DNA of 55,405 nt from Phoronis australis (GCA_002633005.1 NMRA01000014.1:1520532-1575936); one strand, 5' to 3'; counted from the stretch's first letter, positions 1 through 12,761 are shown. Notes: generated from the sequence alone by a model not told the origin. A program made the numbers and translations.

Positions 1-712
1 GTATTAACTGGGAACTTGAATGTGACTGGTTCTTAGATTGATATTGAAAGTTTGGGAAAACTGTGTTTGTGAAGAAGGAAAGTAATTCCAGCCCTGGGAC
101 TATGTGTGTTCACAACCTGCTACAGTGTTTTAATCTCCACGTTAGTGATTCAAGCACGCCAACTAATACTTTGTGTCACTGAACAGATTCTAACACATAC
201 AGTAAACTAATAGTCCTGGAGTTCCTAAGGCTATATTCCACAATAATTAGACTGGCAAGAACTGACATACAGGTACAACCTCTGTACAGCTTTGAGAAAC
301 GGAGGCTTTACCATGAATTATTGTATTCTAACTTCCAGTTTGAGAATGCTTTAGATTCGAATGTTTGAATTTTTACAAAAAGTGTCATCCTATCATCTGT
401 AAGTAATTTCAGCTTCTAACATTTTACAAAACGTCAAAAATTCACTGAATTTTCTTTTAATAATGGAAGGCATCCTAGTTTTTGGTTGTTCAATGTAATG
501 TATGTGTTAAATGTGGCCGACTCGGGTCCTCTTGATTTGCAGTGCATTTGAAAGTGTTCAAAGTTCCTAGTCAAGTTGTACAAGAGGATTCTATGGTGAC
601 CCTATCATAAGACTAACTGGCTGTTATATATGTCTGAAAATGTGCTGTGTGTGTTTCATTGTGACAGTTACAAGTTGAAAGTTTTGTACGAGGTGTGCAT
701 GACATGTTACAG
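1..712 (+). other. Intron of the alpha-mannosidase gene (5' part of gene is outside the window)
   Basis: No coding exon was recognised here. The first clear exon begins at 713 after a TTACAG acceptor. The missing N-terminal part of the protein (signal peptide and the start of the GH38 catalytic domain) must lie left of the window, so this stretch is read as intron. No repeat or regulatory signal stood out. Confidence 0.6.
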
Positions 713-3700
713 GACGAGCCATGGGAGTGCTACAGCACCACGACGCTGTGAGTGGGACAGAGCGTCAAGATGTGGCGTATGACTACGCCCAGCGACTTGC
801 GCGTGGAGTCTATGAGGCTCAGGTAGGCAAGGTCAAGGTCATGTGTAGGTGATCAATTGTGTGGCATCATCATAAGGGTATGCATAATTTGACTTGTGAT
901 GTGCGTGAATTATGATTAATACACTGTGTTGTACCATAGACCTGGTGTAATATGGATGGTCCTGTTAATGGAAGTCACATTTCTGCATTGCATGTTAATT
1001 TCCTTTGGTACAATACATTAATGAGTCATATTAACAAAATGTCTGATTGTTTTTCTTTATGCAGTTTGTTTTTTATTGATGGTAGGGTGAACATTGTTTA
1101 TTTAGAATATTTAGTATCCATTCTTTGTATTTTCCTGTTGCACATTTGTAGGAGGTGGTACAGGATGTGTATAACAAGTTGATGCCAGCTGCCAACAGGA
1201 GCACCACTGTACCTACCATGTTCTTCTGTACCTTACTCAACATCAGCAAGTGTGCTCTAACTGAGAATAGCAAACAGGTACCATAGCATAAATCACGATT
1301 AGGTGTATTTGAAACATCTTTTTAAAATATCTTTTGAGTGAAACTTGACATATCCTTGATGCAAGTGGGGATTTTGATATTCAAGAAAACAAACTTACTA
1401 TTAAATCAAAAGAATGAACAAATGACACGCAGAAAACAGACAATTTAATAAATTCAATGTGCTAATCAATGAAATATAAATAGATGAGCCTGACATGTCA
1501 TGCACAAGGGATAGTCACCTGAGTGTGCCTTTAAATCAAGAGTAGATAGATATGCCTGACATGTCATGGGCACCAACTGTTTCACTGACTTTTCTGGTGT
1601 TCAAAGTTTAAGTAATATACATTGTATTGTGCAGTTGCTAAGATTGTAACATCCACTTGAACATGGAAATGTCCATGTTTTAGACCATAATCCATTAATT
1701 TGATCTCTCATTCACAGTTCCAGATAACTCTGTACAATTCAATTGGACAACAGGTGTCACACTGGGTTCGTCTCCCGGTCACAGGCTCCATGTACAATGT
1801 ACTCGGGCCTGACTTGAAACCAGTGAAGACTCAGGCAAGGTTTTATGACTATATTTGTTGGGTTACAATAAGTGTTGTGGTTGTTATTAAGACATTTATG
1901 TCAAGTTGTGTATTTTTTAGAAATATCTAGCTTGCATTTACCTTAACTAGGGGTTGACTCCTTTCTATACCACACTGTTATTCTTTTTCATAATACAGAT
2001 GACATTTTAAATCTTAATATTCAGTTGGTGCCGTAAAGTTTCGGCAATTTCGAACAAAAATTATTACCAAAATAACCCTTTTTTAATTTTCCTAAAGCTT
2101 TTAATATTCTTTTGAATGTCCACAATTTCTCAGAAACATTGTCTGACTGTAGGTATGACATAGACCTTTAAAATGATACAGCATTTATTTGGTGGTTTCG
2201 ATCTTTTATTACCAAATATAAGCATAACATTTCACTTGTCATCCATATTGTGTCCTAAATTGGTGAGAGGTTACGATGGTGCATATTTTCTGACACACTC
2301 AATAAGTTTGAAATTTGGTTGTTCTCTAAGTGTTTAATTTTAAATTTTTTAGGTTGTTCCTATTTCACCATCAACACTCGCCATACCAGAACGAAATGGA
2401 AGTCTAGCAAAAAACGAGCTATTATTCCAGGCAGTGCTGCCACCTCTTGGCTTCAGCACATACTTTGTGACACCATCCAAATCTGGCGATGCTGTAAAAC
2501 CGGAAGTGAGAGTGAAGGGAGAGCATGTGATGAAAAATGCGGTAATGAGGGGTGTTGTGAAATTTTGAACATTTTGTATTTCTGTATTATTGTACTACAC
2601 ACTTGATACAAAGGCTCGTGCTTCTTGATCCTAGATTGTGCGAGTTATAGGTAATAATCACTTACAAAGGTCCCACATTTTGAGAACCAGTTTTCTCCAC
2701 TGAATAACAAGCATCAAACTTGTTCCCAAAATGTGGGACCTCTGTTTATGACTATTCCCAATTTTTGCAATTCCCATTTTACATGAAAGATTTTGAAAGA
2801 GAAGTTATGAAGAGCAGATTTCTGAAGTATCCTGTGCAGAGGTAATTGAAATGTTAACAAGGAATGTCTCTGTTTATTGCATGTAGTACCTGTCTGTACG
2901 ATTTGGGAGTGATGGCATGCTGAAATCTGTGGACAACCTGGACAGTGGTGTCAGCCTGGGCATCTCACAGAGACTTCAGTATTACAACAGCTATGTTGGC
3001 AACAACAGTTTAAACTACCGGTCATCAGGAGCATATATATTCCGACCCAAGAGTAACACACCTGTAGATATCTCTTCAGTAGCCAAGGTGTCTGTTGTGG
3101 AGGTAGGACATCTAGACTCTCTCTGTTGTTTTTGCTTTGAATGATAATCAAGGTTTCTTGCAACGTACTGAGTTGCTATTTGCTAAAGCTCTCGATAGAG
3201 TAAATTCCTCTCAAATTCAAGCAAAAATAATTCCTAAAATTGTCATTTTTGCATTTTTAAAAGCTCATTTCATTGTTAGAAATGCTTGGATTAGTTTCAT
3301 TGTGTGTTTTTTGATAACAGTGGTAATCTTTGCAAGTAGCAAAGTCTTCTTTCTGTTTATTTTGATAAAATTTCATGGTTCGGCATTATCGTATTCTAGG
3401 TAGAAGAAGCTTTAATGTATAGGCATTTTAATGTAAACATTCAAATAAACACACGTCAGAAAAATCAGAAACCCCAATTAGGAATCGAACCACAGGCCTC
3501 TAGATTGCTGGTCAAGAGTTCTTACCACTGAGCTACTGAGGAGCCCATATCTGTGCAATTACTGTTTGCAGCCAGCTGTTATGTCATCCATCCCATGTTT
3601 GTGTGCTATTTACTTCACTTCACTACTATCCTCTTTATTTAAGATGTATCATTTCCTAATGAATAAGAGGGTTATTCCTACTTCATACACTTCAATAATT

Positions 3701-6700
3701 GTTCGTGAGCTCATTTGTGTTACTAGTTACGAAGTAATTAATAATACCTTGATTTAATCTCCCCAGGGTCCACTTGTACAAGAAGTCCGTCAAAACCTTG
3801 GCCCCTGGGCCAGCCAAGTGTTCCGACTGTACAAAGGTGAGCGATACGCTGAAGTGGAGTGGACCGTGGGACCAATTCCCATCCCGTAAGTAGCACATCC
3901 ACCGTCTCATTTATCAGAATGTATCGCTATTTCTTGCTATATTGACAGTTGGTGTGTTAGAGTTGGCGAGCAGTTCTTGACAAAACTCGTACTATACCGA
4001 TGATGGTAATGGCAATTTGATAACGATACTGAATACTCTCACTAAATTAAATTGAATAAACTCGGAACATATTTTTATACTCTTATAGCTGGTGACCTGA
4101 TTTTGCAGTACGAACTTTAAAATTAGCGCGTATGTAGACATCGACATATTGATCGGCCTTTCAATTCATTCACTATATACCATTCTCAAGACAAAAGTTC
4201 ACATTATTCAATCAGGTGAGGCAGATGGAGAACACACTGTGCACTAGATACACGTCAAAATGCATTCAGTACACATGTTTTGGCCAAAAACAAATCTGAT
4301 TTTGCAGCTGTTCATTTGTTATACTCCACTACCTTTAAAAGTTACATTTTGGTTTTACTTTCTTATTAAAGAAGAAAGCAATCGTTTCTTATGACATTTG
4401 TTAATTACTGTTTCCTTATCGTGTCTACTCCATGGAGCATAATGTCCTACTTCCTCAGTTCAGTGTCCCTGTGTAACTGGAATCTGTCAAGAAACTTTGC
4501 AATCATGTACTTGTGGCAAAGGAATTTAAATTGACCAAATATTAATCTTGTTTAGGGACAACAAAACTGGCAAAGAAGTGATCAGCTTCTATGAAAGTGG
4601 TATTTACAACCCTCATGGTGTGTTTTATACGGATTCCAATGGACGGCAGATACTAAAACGACAGTAAGTCCCTATTGTTAGTGAGTGAATATTAATTTCT
4701 TTTTAGTTCACTAGTTATTGGTAAATTAGTGTGAAAGATACTAGACTAAGCCTAATTAGTTCAGTTGAGTCACTTTGTAGCTGTTCTTCTGTCGTTCCTC
4801 CACTTCTTCAAAGTGCTCGTACGCACTCATTTTTGGTCCAAAAATATGTCAGTATAATGCACCCCTAAAATAATCAGAGAACATGATCCAGCTACTTCCA
4901 CATCGTGGTGACTGAGTGCATGCAGAATTCTCTATCATGTCCTTCTAGTGCAGGTGGAATTCTCCGTCGGAGTTGCTGAAATGTCTGGTCATGCGGGGAA
5001 ATGCATTTTGTGTGATTGCTCTTGGTGTGTACTGTACATCAGAAAAATATTCTTTTTCAGAAATCAAATGTTTTTTTGTGCTGCACACACAATAAATTTG
5101 CTGCACACATGTTTGTGCTGCACACATATATTTGTGTTACACACAATAATTGTGCTGCACACAATATATTTGTGCTGCACACATATATTTGTGTTACACA
5201 CAATAATTGTGCTGCACACAATATATTTGTGCTGCACACATATATTTGTGTTACACACAATAATTGTGCTGCACACAATATATTTGTGCTGCACACAGTA
5301 TTTGTGTCGTGCACAATAATTGTGCTGCACACATGTGTGCTGTGCACATATTTTACTGCACTTGAGCAACAAGAAACAATTAAAATGGCCATACAACAAC
5401 AATCTGTCCAAGAAGTGAACTTTTTGATTAGACCACTCGTCGCTGGAAAATAAGCTTCAACTTGTTCCTTACTCTGACAGTTGAAAAGTGATTTCTGGGT
5501 TTACAAAGAAGTAACGGTTATTTATTGAGATCATGCTCGTCACATAAAACGACCCGTTGTGACAAGCCACTGAGCATAGCCTGGTCTCAAGCAATGATAA
5601 AATGTCAGTTCGTTTGAAGCCTCAGTGTCAATTTTATAACCATAAATGGTCTGAATCAAAAGTTCTTTTTGTGACGTGAGGCTGGTTAACTGCATTTAAT
5701 TTCTACTGCCATCTTCACAGTTGTGTTGTGCCATCGATCATCAACTGCTTTACTGTTTTTGATATTTCAGAGTGAATCACAGAAGCACATGGCAACTGAA
5801 TCAAACGGAAGAAGTAGCTGGTAACTATTACCCTATCAACTCTATCGTGTATCTACGTAGCACCATCAACAATGCACAATTTATGGTCCTCACTGATCGG
5901 GCTCAAGGTGCAGGATGTAACTTCAGACAACCTGGCACTGGCACAATGGAAATTATGGTACGGGTTTGTTTAACAAAGTTCACTTTCCTATTTCTTGCAT
6001 ACAATTTTCCTCTTGTTCCTATTTTGATTAAATATTTTCCATGATCTAAGGTAGCTCATAAGTTCAACAAGTTCTTAAAAGTATGTCGTTGCTGATCTTC
6101 TGTAAAAGGAACGCCGTATTCATAAGCATGAGTCGCTGAAGACCCAATCACTGAAGACCAGTTGATTTACAGTTGTTTGTCACTGGATTAAGGTTATTGG
6201 AATTGACCTATCGCCAGGATTTTGAGTGACTGCTTAACTGACCAATCTGAACGCAACATTCTTGACACACCTTCATTTTCAAGCTGTCATTTTACCTGTC
6301 AAACAACACGTCGTCAGGTAAAACTTATTGTTTGTTTGTCGACTTTAGGCAAGTGGGCGGAGCTTGCGATAGGTCAATTCCATAACAACCATTAGGTAGC
6401 AACATTGTGTATTACAGATTCAGCGTCGGGTGCTCCATGATGATGCTTTGGGTGTCAATCAAGCTTTAAATGAAACTGGCAGTGATGGCAGGGGTATTAT
6501 TGTCAGAGGTATGGTAGAGCTTTGGTTATGTGTGTAGACTTGTTGAAGATGCAGTTAAACAGGTTTTTTAATTGTCTGTTAGATGCTATTATGTAGAAAA
6601 GACAATATTCACGAAAAATTTATTGTCTAGTATTTCTGTTGATCCACTGGCATTTTGTAGATGAATTGCTGAACAAGACATTCCTCAGTGGTAGATGTTT

Positions 6701-9260
6701 TATTTATTGTGTAATTTTGATCAGAAAGTAATAGAATAAGGAAATCCCTGGGAGTTTGAGAGGAAGAATTGAAATCTCCATAATTTATAGTGTTCTTTTT
6801 GAAGTTGACGGTTACTTTCTGGTCAGTTTTCAAAGCCATAACCTGGTGTCCTCATTACTTTCTTTTTATGTTAGGAAAACATTATTTGTTGGTGGAGAAA
6901 GTGGAGACTGCGGCAAGGCATCACAGGGATCTCGCATTAAGGATTTTCAAAAGGCCTTTGACAGCATTCTCCAACAGCACACTGACTGCAGCTGATTGGG
7001 TCAAGAACTTCAAAGCCTCTGTATGTCTATTTAGTGTTTTGGGTCACGTCTATTTAGGGATGATCCCTTAAAGAGTTATGCAAATAAATCCATTTTACTG
7101 GTACTTACAAAAAAAGTTTTAACTGTCGTGATCTTTTTTGTTTCACCATTAGTCTTTAAAATCATGTATCTCCATTCTGTTTACAACATGTGTAGAAACT
7201 AAGGTATTGCCTCTAAGAAGTTTTGTTTTGCACAAAGCTCCAATTTTATTTCAGTGGAATGGTCTGACCAGAGCCCTTCCTGCCAATGTTAATCTTCTCA
7301 CTCTGGAGCACCTTCATGGCCGTAACATACTGTTGCGACTAGAACATATGTATCAGAAGAACGAAGATTCACAACTATCTCAGCCAGCCACTGTTTCTTT
7401 AAAGGTGTGTTTAAAATGACCCTTTCCACCGATTATTTAATCCCCACACAGTACTAGTCAGGACTGGATTCCATAGACCCAAGGAGCTTCCCAGATCACG
7501 CCAAACCGCACAAGTCATTACCATGCATTGCAGACAAAGCACATAATCACATTAGCTTTACTCGCCAAACCTTCGCATTTATGGCATGCAGTCCAGGTCA
7601 TGTCACGAGCACAGATTTCAAATTGCATTTAACAAAAGTGACCAATCAAGCCATACAAACGATCCGTGAATCCACTCACTTCATGATGCTCATCGTATAA
7701 GATTAGAGAAGCAAACTTGCCAGAAGTTAAAAACATCTAAAAGGGTGTCGTCCCATACCAAGAGCCAAAAGATGGTGCTGCATGTGGCTATACATAAGGA
7801 AGGAAGATGCAGGTTGTCAGTGGGATAGGGGAATTTATTTTAAGATTATAAAAACGTTTGACCAGCATAAAGAAGGCAGCCAACATGACGCATCAGATGG
7901 ACATTTTTGTAGAATATCGTATTACTATGTAGCGTAGTTATATATTCCTGTGAATAATTCTCTTGGCACTTCATAAGTCTTCAATATAAACCTGGTGTTT
8001 TCATTATCTCCAGTTGGTCATATAATACTTCATATATGAGAACTGAGTTGATCGAACTGTCTTCACTAAAAATAATAAGTTGATTGATTGATTGATAATG
8101 TCATGCTATATCAAAAAGTAATGCCATGCTATTTCATAATCACACACAAGGTGTTACTCTGTGGTATACGATGCATTGAAATGTGATGCAATGCAGTAAC
8201 AGCTACAGTCATCATGGCGTGTTATGCTTGAAAACTTCTGAAGACGCATCTACACAGAGCTCGATGATTTTCATTTGACTGTCTTATGTTCTGAGACTCC
8301 TGTTGTTTATTGCTGGTGTTTCTGGTGTTTCTGCACTTCCATTCATCTGCAAACATTCCCTACATGTTCTTTACGTGTCTACTAGTAACTGGTTTTACTG
8401 TTTCAGGGCCTGTTTGCTCCAATCCAAGTAGCAAATGTGACTGAGTTGACTCTTGGTGCAAACCAGCAGTTGAAGGACATGCAGCGACTCCAGTGGACCT
8501 ATCCGACCAGCTCAGCCAGTAAGAGCATCTTGGAATTATTTCTGTTAGGCCTATAGCAAATGTCTGGGTGATATTGAACTGAATAGCAGCTATGCATTTT
8601 ACTCTGTTTTCAAATATTCAACATTCAAAATCTATTACTGGCGCTCAGGGGATCTATCACAAAGGCCGTTTCGTGCCTCTTTTCACTGGAAGTATCACCT
8701 GTGTTGCTTCTTACCCTCAAGCTGCAGTCTTAAACATGGAGACAGGTCTGTTATACTTACCATAGTCCATTGATTATGAAGATAAAAAGTTAAACAAAGT
8801 CAACATTTTCAGTGTCTTGGGGTTGCTGTTTCTCACACAGTTGTGCTGATAGTATATACCCCTTGTTAATGCTGAATTGTGCATAAATCTCACATGTTAA
8901 ATGTTTACTGGATATACCTCTTGATGGTAATGAAGGGTTGTGGATAAATGTCACAAAAAGTCATGCTGTAGTATGCTTATAGTATATAATATACCTCTTT
9001 GTGGTAAAATGAAGAATTATTGTACATTTTTGATCTCTTTGCAGATTGTGAATCTATTGCAGCTCAAGGTTGTGTGCTTTAGAGCCCATTGTTTCTTGTC
9101 ACCAGTAGAATTCTTATTCTCTGTCGTTTCTGTTTCATGCATCGTTCTTTGTTTGATTGTTACAGAGTTGCAATATCACAACCTTGAGTTGAATGATGAG
9201 CTGGACATCAAGCTGACTCCCATGCAGATCAGGACATTTGAGGTCACCCTTCAACATTAG
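713..9260 (+). CDS. MAN2B1: Lysosomal alpha-mannosidase, C-terminal 13 exons (GH38 family)
   Basis: Glycoside hydrolase family 38 enzyme that trims alpha-linked mannose from N-glycans in the lysosome. Exons: 713-822, 1152-1277, 1718-1834, 2353-2541, 2887-3102, 3767-3885, 4556-4663, 5771-5957, 6418-6508, 6875-7020, 7255-7404, 8407-8518, 9166-9260 (TAG at 9258). All junction phases agree and give about 587 residues of a family usually near 1000. Motifs seen in order: [10 protein letters not shown], where the family has a zinc-ligand histidine; [79 protein letters not shown]; and [13 protein letters not shown] at the end. These follow the human lysosomal enzyme rather than the Golgi or cytosolic ones. 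The nucleophile and the N-terminal zinc ligands are upstream of the window. The intron after 1834 begins with GC. Several introns carry repeats. Confidence 0.95.
3474..3546 (-). repeat. tRNA-like module, probably head of a tRNA-derived SINE
   Basis: On the minus strand this reads with an A-box-like TAGCTCAGTGGTAAGA and a B box GGTTCGATTCC at the usual spacing, so it resembles a pol III internal promoter. The T stem and acceptor stem do not pair properly and there is no matching 3' acceptor strand. I therefore call it a tRNA-derived SINE head and not a working tRNA gene. It lies in the mannosidase intron between the exons ending 3102 and starting 3767, in the opposite orientation. Confidence 0.6.
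4105..4245. repeat. Solo copy of the inverted-repeat family seen at 19.5-20.5 kb
   Basis: The stretch from GTACGAACTTTAAAA through TTCACATTATTCAATCAGGTGA matches both the left outer flank (about 19495) and, reversed, the right outer flank (about 20400-20515) of the large inverted repeat. It is a related dispersed element inserted in a mannosidase intron. A weaker match to the next part of the arm continues near 4365. Confidence 0.6.
5085..5345. repeat. 57-bp minisatellite built from three 19-bp subunits
   Basis: The pattern TTGTGCTGCACACATATAT recurs with 19-bp steps, and a higher-order unit repeats at 5118, 5175 and 5232, exactly 57 bp apart. Unit length is a multiple of three and lacks stops in several frames, so it yields spurious open frames on both strands. 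It lies in the intron between mannosidase exons 4556-4663 and 5771-5957. Confidence 0.9.
6192..6390. mobile_element. Small MITE-like element with terminal inverted repeats
   Basis: A left end with GGAATTGACCTATCGC near 6199-6214 is matched in reverse complement by GCGATAGGTCAATTCC at 6366-6381, about 200 bp apart, with no coding capacity. This is the shape of a non-autonomous DNA transposon. It sits in a mannosidase intron just before the exon at 6418. The target duplication is not clear and the family is unknown. Confidence 0.65.
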
Positions 9261-9520
9261 AATTGGCTGTGCAATCATGATATTTGAAGTCACATTTCAA
9301 GAGAGATGTCAAAAACTCGAGGTCACTCAAGGATGTCAGAACATTTGAAGTTACTCTTGGCAGTATTATTGAGTCATTTTTGGTCATTCTTCATCAGGGA
9401 TATCGGGGCATTTGAGCTCTCTGTTCAATGGTAGGATCTTGATATCTGAGGCCTCTCTTCATTAGAGATATCAGGGTTGTTGATATCTGGGATCACTCTT
9501 CAACAGAGATATCAGGGCCA
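9225..9520. repeat. Degenerate tandem repeat spanning the mannosidase stop codon and 3' UTR
   Basis: Diverged copies of a unit like ATCAGGACATTTGAGGTCAC-CTTCA recur about every 40 bp after the stop codon, for example around 9281, 9340, 9405, 9460 and 9505. The best copy is the coding end itself, encoding [10 protein letters not shown]. Confidence 0.6.
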
Positions 9521-12060
9521 TGTAGTTGTGGCTTTTTGAGTCATGGAGGTCAAAGCCATTAATCCTTTGGAAAGACAGTTTTGTGCGTTAGCATCTCACC
9601 TAATACTTTATCAAGCCTCTACAGTTCTATTTAGACAAATCTGCTTTGGTGTGGAAATCATTCTGTAGGCAAGTTAGCATGCCGGTTTTACACTATGGAT
9701 TGCTTCTCTCAGTAGGCTCACCCATGCAAATGTGAAGCTGGGAATTTTGACTTGGACTGATTCTTACTGTGTTGTTGTGGCTTTGCATTCTATCAAGCTT
9801 TCCAAGAGTGGGTTGTAAATTTGGCATTGTGTAGTATGACATTCTTATCTCCTACAGAATATCAGTCATCTGATACAGCTGATTGTAGTTATTTAACATA
9901 CAGTAGTAGGCATTCTTTTGAATGAGTAATGCATTAAGTCTTATTGGAGTATAAATGTATCTTAAACCATGTAGATATTCTAGATACAGGGGTTAGGCCA
10001 CCAGCGTCCAGTTGAATATGGTGAAAGCATTTTTAAGCACATCAACGTAAGTGGGTTCTTATTGGCGTCCATTCAACACGCCTTGCAGCATATTCATGAA
10101 TTTGCAGTATTGTGTTCCCTTAAAGGGGACGTTGGATCATGATTGCCATGTCACCTCATGAGGATTTTATTCATTTGTGTTTGTTTTCATATCAGACAAA
10201 TCCCTCTGTGTATCTTTGTGAAACTTGACAAATATACTACTAAAATAGAGAGGGAGTCCTATGATAATTTTTCTGTTATGTTTTGCACCGCCTTGTGGCA
10301 TTAGTAGTATTTTGGCGTCATACACTCTGGCAAGTGGTTTGAATGATCATGAAATTTCAGCAATGTATTCCTCCTGAAAAGAGCATGATTGACATTTATC
10401 CTCAGGCGGCTCCAAGTATTGCTTTGTTCCCTAGTAACAGTAACCAAGTATTGCTTAGCTCCCTAGTAACAGTAACCAAATATTGCTTTGTTCCCTAGTG
10501 ACAGTAACCAAGTATTGCTTTGTTCCCTAGTAACAGTAATGAAGTATTGCTTTGCTCCCTAGTGACAGTAACCAAGTATTGCTTTGTTCCCTGGTGACAG
10601 TAACCAAGTATTGCTTTGTTCCCTAGTGACAGTAACCAAGTATTGCTTTGTTCCCTAGTAACAGTATTTTTGCACTTGCCTCTTCACCTACCAAGTTCTA
10701 TGAAGGATGATAGTAAATTTTGTGTGTTTTTATGAAACGATAATGGCTGACTATTGCTATGCCTCCTAGTGGCAATTCTGGTTTTTCGCCTCTTTCAACA
10801 TATACCAAAATCTGTTGGTGACAGGGATCATCCTGAAATATGACATGACCACTGCTTTGCATCTTGCCGATTTTCAGTAAATGCTCACTGTGGGTGCATA
10901 TCAGCCACTGTTCTGGTATGCTCCTTTTAAATTGTGTTTGTATGAGCCATTAAATGGCACTGATGCTCTTTTTAAAGCTTGTTTTTGAACAATTGAAAAA
11001 ATAAATTCTCACTGTGTCATGTTTTTGATTTGTGAATTTCGTCCTATATGCTTGGACCATTTTGTGTGCAGTGTTACTTTTCACTATCAGTTCTAAGTTT
11101 TTCAAATAAATTGCACAAACATGATAATTTGTGTTTGACTCCTGAAACTATCATACATGCATTTGTCCGCTCAGTACTCTTTGTTTGAAGAGTAACAGGT
11201 TCTTTGTCATCAGTTTGCAAGCTTCCTTCAGTCTCACATATCTGGTAAAAGTCAATTACTGTGTCATAAATCATACTGGGACCTTTTTAGTCTTCTAGTC
11301 TTCATTCTATAGTTCTGTGGACACTGTCAGTTTTCACCTGTCTCGTTTCTATCTATAGGCACGGTGCCTTCACATTTAGCACATCTAGTTCACATTTAGC
11401 ACTGCTTGCAGCCGTTAGTCTTAATTTCCACGAACTCATTCACTTTTTCCACCTTTGACCCTTCAATTTCAATTCCATTTTTTATCAATTTTCGTTCTTG
11501 GTAAGCTCTTTTTCCACATTATTGGAAGTTAATAGTGGTTGACCATCTGATCACGTCGTTGGTAACAAATTCACTCGAAAGTTTTCTGAATATGTAACTA
11601 CCATCACCTGACACAGGCCTGTGTGCTGCGTGAATTTATCCGTTTCACGCATTGTTGCTTTTGATCCAGCAAATAACAGGCAAACAAAATTGTTTTCAAT
11701 AACACGATGTTAAGACAATCGCAGAAAATTGGCAATATATGCCAATACAAACGCAAATATCTCTGCATATACGTCGCTTGGTGATTCCAATTCCAGTAAT
11801 TTGAAGAGTGTATCCTTTTATGTCCGGAAAAGCTTTTGGCAGTGCGAAATGGCACTTAGTTTGAGGTGCATTCCAAGGCCCACGATCTAGACTAATTCAA
11901 ATTTACCCTCGAACGTGGACGTTATTTTTACGTCCTTTCATTTTCCAGTTTAAAAGACACAGCTATGGATTCTGTATGAAGACAGTACATGCGTGGGTAA
12001 CGTTCACCTCGCAGAGGACGTTTGAGGCTACGAAACTTACCCTATGTGTTCCAAATGCAT
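9261..12060 (+). other. 3' UTR and intergenic region after the mannosidase gene
   Basis: Contains the repeat at 9225-9520, the 32-bp minisatellite at 10414-10667 and plus-strand AATAAA poly(A) signals at 11000-11005 and 11105-11110. Either signal could end a long 3' UTR. I see no other gene here; the open frames at 11074-11274 and 11604-11855 look random. Confidence 0.5.
10414..10667. repeat. 32-bp minisatellite, eight copies
   Basis: Units of the form AAGTATTGCTTTGTTCCCTA plus GTAACAGTAACC start at 10414, 10446, 10478, 10510, 10542, 10574, 10606 and 10638, a constant 32-bp step with a few substitutions (GTAACAG versus GTGACAG). It lies before the likely poly(A) signals, so it may be transcribed in the mannosidase 3' UTR. 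Confidence 0.93.
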
Positions 12061-12489
12061 CTAGACGTTATCTACCAGGAGTTCATTTAGTTCCTGGATG
12101 TACGTTTGAGCCATTTGTAGCGTTTCGTACTTTGATAATCTCTTGCTGTTACCAAAATTTGGAATGGCGTCTCTCAGTCTCTCAAAAGCTGAATTTAGGC
12201 TCTCCATACGACGTCTTTCACGCGCGTTGGCGGCCAGTCGTTTGGTTTTCCATGCGTCCCATTCGACCCCTCTTCTTAAGCATGATATTCTTGATCTCGT
12301 GTCTTCCTTAAGTACTCGTTTATGCTTCGTGGCCAACACGTAAACTTTGCAGATATTTTGTTCGTCTGCTTGAGCCATGACTCTCTTTTCAATTTTGGAA
12401 GTCAGAAATAACTTTAACGTAGATGTTATCTCCAAGTGGTTGGCTTCTACCAGCCCAAAGCTTTCTAGAAAGGTCTTCTCTGATGACAT
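12061..12489 (-). CDS. Atonal-type bHLH transcription factor, single exon
   Basis: Encodes 142 residues without introns. The bHLH domain is at the C-terminus (about residues 84-137): basic region [20 protein letters not shown], then a short loop with [17 protein letters not shown] and helix 2 ending LNELL. The [18 protein letters not shown] and YI motifs are those of the Atonal/Atoh/Cato group, known proneural E-box-binding factors acting as dimers with E proteins. The N-terminal 80 residues have no recognisable domain. The start at 12489 gives the longest frame; a second Met at residue 38 is possible. The gene stops five residues after helix 2, as in the insect and vertebrate relatives that end with the bHLH. 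I cannot say which paralogue (Atoh1, Atoh7 or Cato-like) it is. Confidence 0.9.
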   Translation of the reverse strand: MSSEKTFLESFGLVEANHLEITSTLKLFLTSKIEKRVMAQADEQNICKVYVLATKHKRVLKEDTRSRISCLRRGVEWDAWKTKRLAANARERRRMESLNSAFERLRDAIPNFGNSKRLSKYETLQMAQTYIQELNELLVDNV

Positions 12490-12624
12490 TGTTCACCAAT
12501 GAATCACACGTCCACTTAGACCTGGTGTACATGTACAGAATAGGAATTGGTACATCAAAAGCCAAAAAGTCACGTGTGCGTTCTTACTGTTTTGCCTACA
12601 GTTACGCTGACGAAAATCCAAAAC

Positions 12625-12670
12625 CTAGAATCACGGACGACCTGTCAATCACGGACGATCTGTCGATTAC
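12625..12670. repeat. Short direct repeat, two copies
   Basis: ATCACGGACGACCTGTCA is followed at once by a near-identical ATCACGGACGATCTGTCG. It lies in the 5' flank of the bHLH gene. No function is evident. Confidence 0.6.
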
Positions 12671-12761
12671 GCAGTCAATTTTGACGCTAATTTTCAATTA
12701 TTAGTCCGTTCCTTCTCACTGGTCACAGAGTGTTTTCTTAAGGCACGTGCGGTCTTGTGTT

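Noticed and set aside
3474-3546. Functional tRNA gene on the minus strand
   Set aside because: A and B boxes are present, but the acceptor and T stems do not pair, so it is better called a SINE head.
4948-5453. Overlapping Cys/His-rich open frames on both strands, up to 145 residues
   Set aside because: They are translations of the 57-bp minisatellite and lie within a mannosidase intron.
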